Assembly: GCA_020344435.1 (NCBI GenBank)
Contig: CP070826.1
Span: 236,495-242,675 of the forward strand
Direction of reading: 5' to 3'
DNA: 6,181 nt
Origin: Candidatus Bathyarchaeota archaeon
GTDB taxonomy: Archaea; Thermoproteota; Bathyarchaeia; Bathyarchaeales; Bathyarchaeaceae
The position numbers were made by a program, and so were the translations under genes. The notes beneath the pieces were generated by a model. It was not told where the DNA came from. It did not search any database and saw nothing but the letters and a program-made list of their open reading frames with translations. Positions 6,063 through 6,181 of the stretch are shown here, piece by piece (the first letter of the stretch is position 1; the number at the start of each line of letters is the position of its first letter).

Positions 6063-6181
6063 TTATTGCTGGAAGTCAATCTCAAGAGTTCTCCTGAGCT
6101 TCGGGTTATGGAAGACGGCTGCTGGATGATACACGGGGATAACAATCACACCGCTCGCCTGCCTTGACATGGGGACTTCAT
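6063..6181 (-). CDS. Family 4 uracil-DNA glycosylase, C-terminal end (partial)
   Basis: The last 38 complete codons of a minus-strand gene whose 5' part lies beyond the window. They read through VIVIPVYHPAAVFHNPKLRR and then TLEIDFQQ to a TAA at 6065-6063. The HPAA motif with the following 'NPKL...LE.DF' tail is the C-terminal signature of family 4 (iron-sulfur) uracil-DNA glycosylases, COG1573. The HPAA loop inserts into the DNA minor groove and helps flip out uracil during base excision repair. The iron-sulfur cysteines and the catalytic motif near the N-terminus cannot be checked here. The gene is convergent with the winged-helix gene, with 66 bp between the two stops. Confidence 0.82.
   Translation of the reverse strand, partial: EVPMSRQASGVIVIPVYHPAAVFHNPKLRRTLEIDFQQ

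Overview
The window looks like a piece of an archaeal chromosome with roughly balanced base composition. No gene is an unambiguous lineage marker, so finer placement (Bathyarchaeia/TACK-like is possible) is a guess. The archaeal reading rests on four points: an archaeal-type, intein-free RtcB RNA ligase; an M42 (TET-type) aminopeptidase; the C-terminal end of a family 4 uracil-DNA glycosylase; and promoters made of an A/T-rich TATA element about 25 bp ahead of very short leaders, some with Shine-Dalgarno (SD) sequences matching GGAGGTGATC and one apparently leaderless.

Layout. (1) 10-936, plus strand: a small single-domain cupin, then an Lrp/AsnC-family regulator with its own TATA box inside a near-palindrome. 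(2) 1107-2198, minus strand: an M42 metallopeptidase, convergent with the regulator. The 170 bp between them carries two overlapping 44-codon minus-strand frames of uncertain status. (3) 2384-2710, plus strand: a 108-residue protein I do not recognise. (4) 2885-4354, minus strand: RtcB with every catalytic residue visible. (5) 4470-5378, minus strand: a metallo-beta-lactamase-fold hydrolase. (6) 5526-5996, plus strand: a 156-residue winged-helix DNA-binding protein resembling the HVO_A0114/COG4190 group, divergent from the hydrolase. (7) 6063-6181, minus strand: the 3' end of a uracil-DNA glycosylase gene that runs off the window.

The genes mostly sit as single transcription units with their own promoters, and no multi-gene pathway is evident. 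The one testable regulatory link is the 8-mer ACCTATGG. It occurs in the lrp palindrome and again, as part of a 10-bp-spaced direct repeat, just upstream of the peptidase TATA box. The Lrp-like protein might therefore control both itself and the peptidase. I saw no CRISPR array, tRNA, rRNA, insertion sequence or phage gene, and no convincing new multi-gene system.
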